From Buxus sempervirens (Eukaryota > Streptophyta > Magnoliopsida > Buxales > Buxaceae), in the NCBI GenBank assembly GCA_947561395.2, contig OX387187.1, forward strand, positions 21,929,829 through 21,993,828: a DNA stretch of 64,000 bases. Direction: 5' to 3'. Under the pieces are notes generated by a model. The model searched no databases and was not told the DNA's origin. It saw only the letters and a program-made list of their open reading frames with translations. Shown here piece by piece: positions 33,650 through 44,760 of this stretch (positions are counted from its first letter, which is position 1; every line of letters starts with the position of its first letter). The position numbers and the translations under genes are program-made.

Positions 33650-34682
33650 CACATGGGAAAAGACATTTTCCCAACAGCGCTTGACCCTGTGTTTGAGCAC
33701 AAGTGTTGAGCGCCCCTTTTAACTTGGTTTTAACATGGGTGCTTGACCCATTGCTCAAGCAAAGGTGTTGGGCGCCCCTTATAAAGGTCACCTTGAATGG
33801 GTGCTTGACCAGATCACTTGAGCACTTGGGTTGGGTGCCCCCTTTAAATGTAAATTTACATGGGCGCTTGACCTTGGTGCTTGAGCACTTGGGTTGAGCA
33901 CCCCCTATAAAATTGGCCACATTTGAGCGCTTGACCCCAAATGTTGAGCGACTGGAAAGTTTTCCAGATTCACACATTTTCAAAACCTATGTTTTTCTAA
34001 ATCTAAACTTCAGAACTTGTTTTAGTCAATCTAATTCACTTAGAAAACATTAATAAGCATGCAAGGATTAAACCTAATCGTTTACAACCTGAATTACACA
34101 GTATAAATCCTTCGATCCAAATCAAACATCTGAACAGCGAAAATTTTGTCTAAAACAGAACAAATAACGATTCTCTATTAAAACCGAAATTTCTACACAA
34201 TCTAAGAGTAGAAAGGTGCTACGTACAAATTTGGCCTCTTCTATTCTTCTTTCCTTCTTCTTCCTCTGCTCTCCTTCTCTTGTTTCTATTTTTCTCTTCT
34301 CCTTCTTTCTATGCACGACTGGAATCTTCTGGTCTCCTAGGGTGATTTATAACTAAACTTAAACCAATTTAAACTGGCCCACTTAAATTGAACCAACCCA
34401 AATCAAACCAAAACCAAAGGGTTTCTTTTAAATTTGATTCAATGTTTACACTCCCATCAAATTAAATTACAACCACTAAATCCTTACATCAATAACTTAA
34501 CATTAGCATCAAATATCTTCCGACCGTCAGATTTCTGCGAACCTTTGAAATCTGAGTCATATCAATCTTTTCTATTCTAATCAAGAGTTGAATTACTAAA
34601 TTAATTTATTTAATTAATCTAATTAAATCACTTAACATCTATTTACCCTTAATTAAAATACTTAAAATTATAGGATCTTACA
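33650..34682 (-). mobile_element. LTR relic J, related to G/H1/H2
   Basis: On the minus strand it starts at 34682 with TGTAAGATCCTATAATTTTAAG, similar to the start of LTR G (TGTAAAATCCCGAATTTTAA). An array of about 75-bp units occupies 33655-33955, about 0.7-1.0 kb into the LTR, which is where G, H1 and H2 have related GCGCC-rich words. The far end is lost near 33650. Confidence 0.5.
33655..33955. repeat. Hairpin-rich tandem array in relic J, four units
   Basis: Units of about 75-78 bp carry GGGYGCTTGACC at one edge and TTGAGCRCCCCC at the other. The spacers between units contain different short palindromes: AAGGT/ACCTT around one C near 33788, and the perfect 14-bp ATGTAAATTTACAT near 33847. 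Confidence 0.75.
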
Positions 34683-35192
34683 AGAGTCTAAACCCGTATT
34701 TTTCAAGATAGATATTTATTAAAACATTATTCTAATTTTATATCCCTTGCTTATTAATATATTATTAAAGATCTTTATCTCTTTTAGACTTCCACAATTT
34801 TAGAGAAAAAAAAAAGAATCAATCTTTATCTAACTACTTAGAGTCTCAATTTAAACTAATCCGCAATCTAAAAGAAAAATAAGACTTTTATATTATTCTA
34901 GAGAGGGGAATGAATCATCAACAAAAAATGAAAAGCAATTGTCAAGAAAAAAAGGGGAAATTTTTTTTATTTTGCAAATAATATTTTATCTCAAGGAAAA
35001 AGGAAATTTTATTTTTATGTGATTATCCACACATTGCCCTTTATTTCTATATATTTTTTGATTTATTTTTGTTAGAAAAATCCTTATCAACCCAAATTAT
35101 TTATTAGAAAAATAAAATTAAATATTTATCTAACTAATATTGGTTGGTTTTTTTTTCATTAGAAAAATTCTTGTACTTATTAGATTCCCATA
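34683..35192. other. AT-rich stretch
   Basis: Strongly AT-rich with poly-A and poly-T runs. No gene, terminal repeat or tandem unit is recognised. Confidence 0.5.
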
Positions 35193-37263
35193 TGTGGGAC
35201 CATGGAAATCACTTAGATGACCTCCTAAAATACCACACGAATTCATACAAAACATGGAATCGCCACCATCGAAGGTCTTGGTGTTGATGGACACCAAAAT
35301 ATGCATAAAAAGAGCAAAATAGAGCTGAAGTAGCTCTAATGCATGGTCTAGGTTAGGATATGAGTAAGGGGTTAGGTTATAAGTAAGGGAAAGTGTTAGG
35401 CACCCCTACTCATCCATACATGATGGTTGTCATATGCCTATTCATGCTACATACGTACTTGCAAACAAAAATCACTCAAAATGGGCAAAAGTCAACAAAC
35501 ACATGTGTGATTTTCCTCATGAGTTGTCCAATGGATTGTGGACTCTCTCTATGGTTATATCACCTTCAGGATTTATGATAAAAGTAAAAATTAAGACAAA
35601 AATTGAAGAACAGTGGACTAAACCAAATTTGGAAAAATTAGTGCAAGAATAAGTTATTTGAGCTATATACTTTCAATCTACTAATGAGCAACACAGAGTC
35701 AATCAAGTACACACAGCTCAATTACAATTGAAAAATTATGAAACTAATTGGATTTAAAAATATACTCATAAAGGAAGACTTATAAATTGAAATCACTCAA
35801 ATCGAAGTTGAAATGAGCCTTTGGTGCTCAATCAAAGTGATAAGTATATTAAACTGTGGAGATCTGACTCATCAATTTCAATCAAATGGTGTGAGCAATC
35901 GGTTGAATGAAATCCTCTAAAATTTAATGTGATTAAACTGTACATCCTCATCTTTCAAACACAACTATACATCCTCTAAAATTTACTTAGGATGACTAAG
36001 TAATGAACGAAAAAAAATCAGTGCTCAGGTTCTATCTAGATTTGAGAACATAGAGTGAAAAATATCACAAAACCTTAGATCTATGTACACAGCTCTTCAA
36101 ATCTAATCCAAAACATTTGAAATGAAATAAAAACACTCTAAAAACTAGGGCAAAATTTGGCTCGGATATCTCATGGTTTAGAGAGTGAGAGCCAATTTAC
36201 TTGAAATCACATTGATCTATGGAAATCTAGCCATGAGGCCTTCTCCATGGGATTAAAACCTTCTAAAAACTTGACCAAAAAAATCCTAAGACATTGTTTT
36301 AAGGCTGGAATCTTAGATCTATCACATTGAGCATGATAGATCTAGGATTCATGCTTAGAATTGAACAAAAAACACAAGTGAGTGTGTGTATGGGCAAAGC
36401 ATGTAGAAAACTATATAATATGGAGAAAACCCACTAGGAACATCAATTAAAACATGATCAAAAGGATCCTAAGGTTCCATCCCCATAGATCATTTCCCCT
36501 AGCCTTCTCTTCACGTTTTACGGTTAGAAAGAGACTTAAGGTACTTTGATCAAGGGTTTGGGGCTACAAATGCAAGAAGACCTTATTCTACAAAAAGGTA
36601 GAAGATGAGAGTTCTGGAATTGAAAGATAGAATCAAATTTAAAAGGAGTTGTACCTTGATCTTGAGCTCCTTCTTCAAGCAAACAAGCAAAGGATCCTTC
36701 AAGTGTTCATTCCAATAGGGTCTCCCCTCTCTAAGCAAGGCTCTTGAACATCAAATTTGAAGCCCTTTGCTTGAGGAGAGACCCTCTATTTATAGAGGAG
36801 ATGAGGGAAAAAAGAGTCCCAAGGGTAGTCCAAATTATTGATCTAGATCCTTCTAATTCAAGCCGAAGGCATGAATTGAAGGTATTCAGACATTTTCGAA
36901 GGGCAAAAGAGGCAAATGAGAACCTCTAGAGAGAGGTAGAGAGTGTAAATAGAGCACAGATTTCGGATTTTCTAGAAATTGGCAAAACATTAAAGAACCG
37001 TATTATATATACGGTTCCTTAAGAACCGTATTTAAAATATGGTTCTTAAGCAACCATACTTAAAGTATTGTTGCAATTCCGTTACGCTAATGGCCGAATC
37101 TTCCGTACACCATGTCAGTTTGGGCCCAGTATCAAGTTTGGGCCCATTAAGGGGCCCAAGTCCCACAATGGGTTAGGGAGAAACCCAAAACCCTATTGGA
37201 TTTTATTAGTTTATGATTAAAAAGGGATTAAAACAACAAAAAGTCCAAATAATGCAATTTTTT
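35193..37263 (-). repeat. Ogre/Tat-like LTR D, worn at its start
   Basis: On the minus strand the LTR ends GGTCCCACA at 35193 (compare GTCTCACA in A and B) and no primer site follows, so it is a solo or 3' LTR. The TATA box (minus TATAAATA) is at 36787-36794. The conserved word CTTCACGTTTTACGG is near 36510. Three palindromes lie at 36995-37074. The first about 14 bases expected at the start (TGTAGACACC) are missing near 37263, where it abuts element E. No matching target duplication was found. Confidence 0.65.
36995..37074. promoter_or_regulatory. U3 palindrome cluster of LTR D (AACCGTAT word)
   Basis: 36995-37017 has perfect 9-bp arms GAACCGTAT/ATACGGTTC. 37021-37047 has near-perfect 13-bp arms with one G-T pair. 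37048-37074 has 12-bp arms GCAACCATACTT with one mismatch. Confidence 0.85.
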
Positions 37264-37319
37264 GGTTTTCTCTGGGTTAAACCGAAAAAGACAGATTGGT
37301 CAACCCAATAACTGTTCAT

Positions 37320-37418
37320 GACCGAAATTGAATTTCAGTTATACTGAAAATCCTATATAGCCGAAATCCAATTTCGGTTATGAACAATTATATGCTTGAC
37401 CGAACTGAGATTTCGGTC
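37320..37418. promoter_or_regulatory. Second palindrome cluster of element E
   Basis: Three palindromes carry the same word as LTR E: GACCGAAATT.. at 37320-37340, perfect 7-bp arms CCGAAAT/ATTTCGG at 37361-37377, and GACCGAA/TTCGGTC at 37398-37418. Confidence 0.8.
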
Positions 37419-38850
37419 AAGCATAGTTCAGTCAAGCATGGAAGACTACAGTTTTACAATTTTTGGTGAGGGTTGGGTTCCACAGGTCTTTGGGATGACC
37501 AGGGTTACTGTGGGCCCCTGGACAAGCTCACAGTGGTCTAAAGTTAGGGTTTATGACATAATTAAACTAATTGAGTTTGATTTTAAGCCAAAAAAGAGGG
37601 GAGGGGATGAGGCTAGAGGCCTTCCCCTCCATATTGGGATGAAATCCCTGCAACTTAAAGGGACCAAAAGTGTCTCATTGCTGTGTACTAGAGGTTGCTC
37701 ACCTTCCTTGTGAGAAGAAGAAGGTGAAGGACCCAAAAGGTCTTCCTCTTTAGTCCAACTCGGCCACGCCATAATGCATACCCAAACAATCAATCAATAC
37801 ATGTAAAGTGAAGAGAAATGAAGACTTTAGGAGTATGCTAAAGTTTGGTAAATGTGTGTGTATACATGAAGTGTACATGAAGATTAATGATATACTTAAC
37901 ATCATATGAAGCAATAAGCATGTGTGTATGTGTGTGTATGGTTCCTTTATGGACTGACTAGAGAGTGAGGTGATCATTCTATCAATCATAAACAAAGGAA
38001 AGCAATAAAATGAGCCCATGCATGTGGATATTCAAAGAAAGAGCTAAAACAAAAATAGATAACAAATACAAGTAAAGAAAGGACATGCATGGGGATTAAG
38101 GTTACATTATATCTACATAGAGAGAGGGAAGAACAAACTCTTCCTTTACTTAAAGAAACACTCAAAGGAGCTAAAATGAGACTTTAAGGGACTTTGCTAT
38201 GGTCTCTCATCCTCTCCCTTAGCTAAAATGTCCTTTCTTTACTTCTATGTAATTCCTCCAGATTTGACATAAAATCGCACACAAACAGCAAGCACACACA
38301 AATTAATACAAATCATGCAATTATCTCATCATAAATGGTTCTAAATCTAAAGGATCCATTCCAACACTTGTTTCCCCTAGCTCTCTCTTCACGTTTTACG
38401 GCTAGAGAGGGTGCTTAAGGTACTTTGAGCATGGTTTGGGGTTTCAAACAAAACCATTAGCCTTATCTACAGAAAGGTAGAAGATGAGAGTAAGCTTGAA
38501 TTGAAATAAAAGAAAAGAGAAGGGTGTAGGAACTCACCTTGGTTGCTTGGGAGACTTGAGTGGAAAATTGGGCAAAGGTTCCCTTCTTCTTCAAGAGCTA
38601 TCAATCTTCAAAATTCCAGCCCTTTGATAAAGGAGAGGCCCTATATTTATAGGCAAGAGCAGGGGCAATAAAGTCCCAAGGGTAGACACAAAATTGTGTC
38701 TTAGAACCTTCCAACTCAAGCCTAAGTCATGAATTGGGGGAATTTGGCCAATTTCGGAGGCCAATTCAGGGAATTCAGACTTCCCAGATAGAGGTATAGA
38801 CGTAAATAGGTGAAGGCTCGCGGGGTTTTTCAAATTGAAACAAATTGCCC

Positions 38851-39150
38851 ATGACCGAAAATATAGTTCGGTTATACATAAAATCTTTATAACCGAAATA
38901 TTATTTCGGTCATAAATAAATCATGTATAACCGAAATATAATTTCAGTTCAAATTCAGTTATGGCCATGTGCAAATGATGATGTGGCCTAACAAACAAAT
39001 ATTCGCCAGCTCATTACAAAAACCCGAAATTATACTTCAGTTAAATAGATTTCATCCATGCTCGAAATATATCTTTGGTTATGCATATAAAATGTTATTG
39101 ACCGAAATATTATTTTGGCTACAAATATTTGTCCCTTAGCCGAATTTTAA
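38851..39150. promoter_or_regulatory. U3 palindrome cluster of LTR E (ACCGAAAT word)
   Basis: About seven palindromes. The best, at 38892-38910, has perfect 8-bp arms ACCGAAAT/ATTTCGGT around ATT. The others are worn versions with one to three mismatches. All lie upstream of the TATA box on the element's strand. Confidence 0.8.
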
Positions 39151-39514
39151 TTTCAGTCAAACATAAAAAAAAAATCCCTTGCAATTTTGAATTTCAGATC
39201 TAGTGCAATTTGAGGTGTCTACAGTCGTTTAGATTTATATTGAAATCAAAGAAGGAAAAGAACTGCTAGGCCTCCACCTCTTATATTTTGTTGAACTTGG
39301 TACAACATTTAGGGTTTGTTGATACTAACCGAAGAAACTGATTGAACTAGAAAGCTTGTATCTGTTTTCCTTTTCAATTGTCTGTTTGGTAGAACTGATA
39401 TCTAATTTTCTATTTTAGAGCCTGAGCTGATGTTTTACACACAAGTACACACACTGGAAAGGCAAGGTTTTGAGACAAATGAGTTCTCGATAACTATAGG
39501 TTTACACAAATGAT

Positions 39515-39760
39515 CAACTTTGTTGGCAATTTTATTTGTAGATGATTTAGGTTTTGTCAACCAATCTTGGGAAGGATTAGTTAAAGAATTGGAGCGGTGG
39601 AGGGTCACTCTTAAAGCCAGAATGTTTCAAAATAAGTTGAACACTTGAACTAAGACTTACTATATGGAGTGCAAATTCAATACAAATAATGATAGTTGGG
39701 AAGCAACAGTAAGATTCAATCAAGTACCTCTGAAATATCTCAAACTTAGGTTGTAACTTG
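39515..39760 (+). mobile_element. RTE-type LINE fragment (reverse transcriptase)
   Basis: The translation ILFVDDLGFV, KELERWRVTLK, KTYYMECKF and VPLKYLKL follows the order of the RTE-clade reverse transcriptase C-terminal part (catalytic F-DD box, ELERWR, TEYMECKF). At least one in-frame stop lies before TKTYYMECKF. Only about 80 codons remain. Confidence 0.6.
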
Positions 39761-42700
39761 GTTGAGAACTATATAACCCCATTGCATCTTTGGTCTGTCA
39801 ACAGCTCAAAGCCAAATTAGAGTACTCAGTGGAACTCAATTTTTTTTAATCCAAAAAATGAAAGTCCAAAAGGCAAGTGTGACTATAGTAAATTATCCAT
39901 TAGAAGAGCTGGTTCTTTTGGGAAGGTGATTGAGAGGACATCACTTCCCTTGTCTTGAGTCATTGTCATGAGAATTTTTTACTGAGAGACATGAGATGTT
40001 TATCAGGGGGCACCCTATAAACCTAAAGTTTTTCAACCTGAAGTTCCTAAAAATTTGAGGCATCAAGGGATGGTTGGTTTCTTTGTTCTCACTTTCGTGA
40101 TATCTATCTTAACTACAATTTTTTTTCCTTCTAATATTTTGTTTTTGAATGATATTCATTACAGTGAGACATCGAGTAGCATCAAGGTACAAGCAAAGTA
40201 CTCTTTTACTTTCCTTTCCACTGATTTCCACTTAACCAAACATAGCCTAGATATTGTTGTTTCAGGATGCTTTGTATTACGATGTTATGGAAAAGTTGGA
40301 GGGGGGTTTTTTATTGATATTTCATTTCATTTTTTTTTTTTGTGTTGTGGAAATTGATATTTCTTTCCTCTCACAACTAGATCTTCACCTAACGTCAAAT
40401 TTTTTTGTTGTTGCTAGATTATTGCTAACACCATTTGTGTTATCTATTGGGTTTGTTATCACTTGTTTGTTCTTCCCTAAATCAAGGCATTTGATCGGTT
40501 TATTGTTTGGAAGCTAGCTGCTTGCAGAGGTAGGTTAAATTTTCTTTTTACTTTTGGATTTGGTAATATTTATTCTAAATCACTTCTCAATCAAGGGATG
40601 AATTAGCAAAATTTTTATCATGCATATACATTTTGGTTTTTAATTCCTAAATTCTGTTTGTTCTATTTTCGGTTTGATTTACTTTAATTTTGTTCCGTTT
40701 TGGTTTGATCGATTGATTGTTTAGGCACCTAACTACTTGTCGTGGAGATAGGTTGGAATTTATTTTGGTGGCTTTTGAGACACAAACAATTCACACCATG
40801 AATTCACCTCAAGCACATCATTTTGTTATGTTATTCCTAATTTGTCTAGAAACTGGATAATTATTTTTTTTTTCCTATCATGTTTTTCGTATTTCTATAT
40901 CTTAGTATCATATGCAAGTGCGTCAATTTTTTTTATATTGTTCATGTTGTGGACATTGTGAATGTTCAACTGATATTTTGTATTGTGTTAATCTAGGACT
41001 TGAGCAAATCTGTAACTTGTTAAATCCCAAAAATTTAGCTGAATTGTTAGTTAATTGTATATTTGTTCATGCTGTGGACATGCATTGTGAATTTAGCTGT
41101 AGCTTCAACTTTTAGGAAGTTTGTAAACGTATTATGTTAGGTTTTTTTTTCTTTTTTAAATTTTTGTTGTTGTTGTTGTTGTTGTTGCAGTGATAACCGA
41201 AAATTGTAGTCGCCCAAAAGAAGTTAATGAACATGTTTTTAACTTTTGAAGAACAAAGGTTGTCCTTGTAACATAATGAAATTTATGAAAGGCCATGAGG
41301 AGATGCATATCTGTAAATTTGTTGTTGTTGTTGTTGTGGTGATAACAAAAATTGTAGTCACCCAATTAAGTCTCTTAAACTTCAATAAATTGATACAAGC
41401 CTTCAAACTAAGCATAAAGCTTCATCACATGAGCTTAGACTTGAAGCCAAATGAGATTGGAGTGCCCATTTATATATAATTCTTAAGGGCGAGTGAACCT
41501 CAGTGTAAACACTCTATCACCATAGCTACATTAAAAAAACTTGTTGCTAACGTGTGACCTCTTTAACAGTTAGTCTAACTGTACAAGTAATTTAAAATTG
41601 AAGTTTAAAATCAAAATCCATGAATTCTTATGAAGAGATGGAAAAAGGAAGTAAATTGTACACTTTACTTCTTCATTCAGGATTAGACTCTTTATTCTAT
41701 AAATTGATACAAGCCTTCAAACTAAGCAAGCAGATCAAAGCAATCTAGAAAAGAAAACAAACCTACTAAAGGAAAAATCAATAACCCAGCCAAAATAAAG
41801 GGGGTAAAAATATTAGCAACAAAATCAATAACATGCAAACAAAAGAAAGACAGCAACTTGCAATATGGGCCCAAACTTAGTAAATACAATTTCAATGGTT
41901 GAAGCATCATTGTCAGTGCAAGATGCCCTTAATGTCACAATCCTTGGCCTCAACCCACAGGGTACCCCAGGATTGTGCAGCACTTTTGGCCCCATTTGGT
42001 TGGTAATTAGCTAAAGTTAGCCAGTTTCAAGGAGATGTCATGCATGCCAGACAAAACCTACCTAATTAAGATTTTGGCCACTTAACTCGCAAACAAATAT
42101 TTGGCCACAAAACAGAGAAGGAATCAAAATAGCATAAATAACAATACCAAAAAAATAGAAAAAAGGAAAAACAAATTAGAACAAAATAACTTCGAGAAGT
42201 CTAATATTATGTTGGTTAGAATTAACAGAATCTTAAAGATCAATTTTAAAAGTAAGTTTAAATTAAATTAAATTAAAAGGCCACCATGGTGTTAGACTTG
42301 AAGAAGCACGAGATGTCCTATTACAACCTTAGATATCCCATCGAACAAGTATACCTCCCAGAACAAGTGTATCCTCCAGAACAAGTACATGCTCCTTAGA
42401 TCTTCAGCGATGAGAACCCCAATGCTTGTTCGATTATGTAAAATTTTGCAACGTCAGGGGTATGAGCGAGTTAAAGAGGAAGGGAAAATTATAGTAGTTT
42501 TCCTTCCCTTTTCCAACTCTCTGTGTCCTTTCTTTTGTCTTTAACTTTATATGTAAACTATGTGTAGTTCTTCTCAATCTCAATATAAATCTATGGAGCA
42601 ACTGTAGAATTTGTTAGTATATATTCTACTGGCTTTGCTACTTTTTTATATTTACAGTTTGAATCTCGTACTTGGGCTTTGTTTCCTTTGTATTTGTCCT

Positions 42701-42836
42701 TTTAAGCTTATCATATGAATAAGGGTATGGGGCAACGGTGTGGGTGTTAAATTGAAGCATCTAGAATATTAGACTTCTCAAAGCAACTTTAATTCTTAAA
42801 GATCAAAGCAATCTAATTCTCAAACTTGCTTATCAT
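39761..42836. other. Intergenic AT-rich sequence with microsatellites
   Basis: No gene is recognised. (GTT)n runs lie at about 41165-41188 and 41319-41339, each followed by GTGATAAC and ATTGTAGTCRCCCAA. An exact 29-bp direct repeat lies at 41386-41414 and 41700-41728. At 42286 an ATG in a CCACCATGG context opens only 37 codons. 42480-42720 resembles a worn LTR tail but no ends were found. Confidence 0.5.
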
Positions 42837-42841
42837 GTGTT
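42837..42841. repeat. Target-site duplication of solo LTR F, left copy
   Basis: GTGTT, identical to 45318-45322. Confidence 0.9.
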
Positions 42842-42972
42842 TGTAGACACCCCAAATTGCACTACAAGATGAGAAAATAAAGAAAAATATTTAATTGGGA
42901 TTTGAAACAGGTCAAAAAAGTGTAAAATTTGATCAGACCTGTATTGCCCGCATTAAAAGTACGGACATGTGG

Positions 42973-43050
42973 TGACCGCATTTGATCTGCGGTCATTAAG
43001 TGACCGCATTCAAAATGCGGTCAAAGCATGACCGCAATTTAAATGCGGTC
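42973..43050. promoter_or_regulatory. U3 palindrome cluster of LTR F (GACCGCAT word)
   Basis: 42973-42995 has perfect 8-bp arms TGACCGCA/TGCGGTCA. 43001-43023 has perfect 10-bp arms TGACCGCATT/AATGCGGTCA. 43030-43050 has perfect 7-bp arms GACCGCA/TGCGGTC. The TATA box lies about 850 bp downstream. Confidence 0.9.
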
Positions 43051-44444
43051 GCGCGTATTTTCTATGAATTTTTAATTGCTCGATTTTTTAGCCATATTTA
43101 CTATTTTTACCTCTCTCTGGGAGGTGCGTCCTCCCCGTTTTACCCTCCTTTGGTTCTCAAATTTACCCCAACTCAAGTTTTAAAACTTAGTTGGAACATT
43201 CTAGAACCTTATTTTAGGATACCCTTGGGATCACCCATGTTGATGCAGGGGATCCGAGACAGATGATGCTGAGTTGTCAGATTACACATTGATGGTGTTG
43301 GAATACCATGAATTGGCAGATCATCGCAAAGGCAGGAAGTAATGGTGATATCTTTCTAATTGTGGTAGTTTTGAGTGCGTTTTAGTTTTTTGGCCATAAC
43401 TTTGGCTACTGTTATCGGAATCGCACATATGACCCCAATTCGGAAACATATTTCCAGCGTGCACGCCATGGTACATGACTGAAGTCGATGTGCATCTTTT
43501 TTTACCTCAAATTCTGCTATTTTCCCCTCCAAATCACTATTCTTAGTTATTTGTTGCTATTTCTGGTAATATTTCGTTTGTCAATTAAGAAGTGATTTTA
43601 AACCCGATTTGGGCCAGATTTTTCACAGGTTGCTTATTCTATTCTATATTTCATTTAGGCATGCTTTAGGCGATTTTGCCGTTTTTAGTAACTTTCTAGT
43701 ATAGACGATGTTTGGTTATAAAGTCCGGCTTGTGGACTGATTTTAGTATTAGTTGATGAAATAGAATTCAGTTGAATCTCAGAGACGCTTTCTCTGTGTT
43801 TTTTGGGCAAACTACTTGTGTTCTTCCCTGTTAATTATTTGTTCAAACTAGCCTGCAGAATAATCACTATTCTGTTTGGTGTCACATGTCATTGAGTTTT
43901 CCTATAAATAGAGGGCCTCTCCTCAAGCAAATGGCTGAGAATTGAAGACTAGAAAAGCTCCAAGTGAAGAAGAGAATCCCTGCCTCTCTGCTTTCTCAAG
44001 TCCAGGTAAGCCTCTCTCCCCTTTTATTTTCTAGGATTATTCTGATCTTCTCCCTTTCTATAGAGTAAGGCTTGTGCGTGATTGTAACCCCAAACCTAAA
44101 TCCAAGTACCTCAAGTATCTTCTCTAGCTGTAAAATGTGAAGAGAGTTCTAGGCGAAAGGAGGACAGGAATGGATCTGTAGGACAGGCCCCCATATGTTG
44201 TAATCTTAGAAATGTGTGGTTTTAATATTTTGTTTAGGTTGTGCGATTGCTTATTGATGAAATATGGAGGAATCCTATGGATCTATGCTGTTCATAGCAT
44301 TAGATTTCATTTTCCTCCTAGATTTTTTATTTTTTACATTATTTTCTCCCTTTTTATGTTTTTTTTCATTAGGCTAGGATTTTGGATCTGCCATGATCTA
44401 TATGGTAGATCTGAAATCAGAAGCCTTAAAGTAACCTCTAGGGT

Positions 44445-44760
44445 TTCATGAGGTGATTTTTGAGTTATTTTCAATTTTTGAGAGAAGACCCTATGGTCTA
44501 AACTCTCCCCTTTTGATGTTTTTCATCAATATGGGTGAATTTGGTTCAGATCTCTTAATTAATGAGAAACCTGGACCGGATCTGTACCCTAGATGGTTTT
44601 GATTCATTATTCAATTTCACAAGGTGATTTTTGGTTTATTTTCAATTTTGAGAGAAGACCTTATGGTCTAAACTCTCCCCTTTTGATGTTTTTTCATCAA
44701 CATAGGTGTATTTGGTTTAGATTTCTTAATTAATGAGAAATCTGGGCCAGATCTGTACCC
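44445..44760 (+). repeat. Internal tandem duplication in LTR F
   Basis: The two copies share GGTGATTTTTGRKTTATTTTC, GAGAGAAGACC, TATGGTCTAAACTCTCCCC, and TCTTAATTAATGAGAAA followed by CTGG and GATCTGTACCCTAGAT. Confidence 0.85.

Larger units (their letters stand above)
37264..39223 (-). mobile_element. Ogre/Tat-like element E, 5' remnant
   Basis: On the minus strand it starts at 39223 with TGTAGACACCTCAAATTGCAC, with no polypurine tract before it, so this is a 5' LTR. The TATA box is at 38644-38651 and the conserved TTCACGTTTTACGGCTAG word is at about 38389-38406. A block at 37470-37545 (CACTGTGAGC on the minus strand) is shared with element C. A second palindrome cluster follows at 37320-37418. 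The remnant then meets LTR D. No coding region is visible. Confidence 0.6.

Noticed and set aside
35188-39228. D and E as the two LTRs of one element
   Set aside because: Their palindrome words differ (AACCGTAT versus ACCGAAAT), and the flanks CCATA and GTCGT do not match.
42286-42400. Short ORF starting in a perfect CCACCATGG context
   Set aside because: Only 37 codons with a small internal repeat; no family recognised and no sign of constraint.
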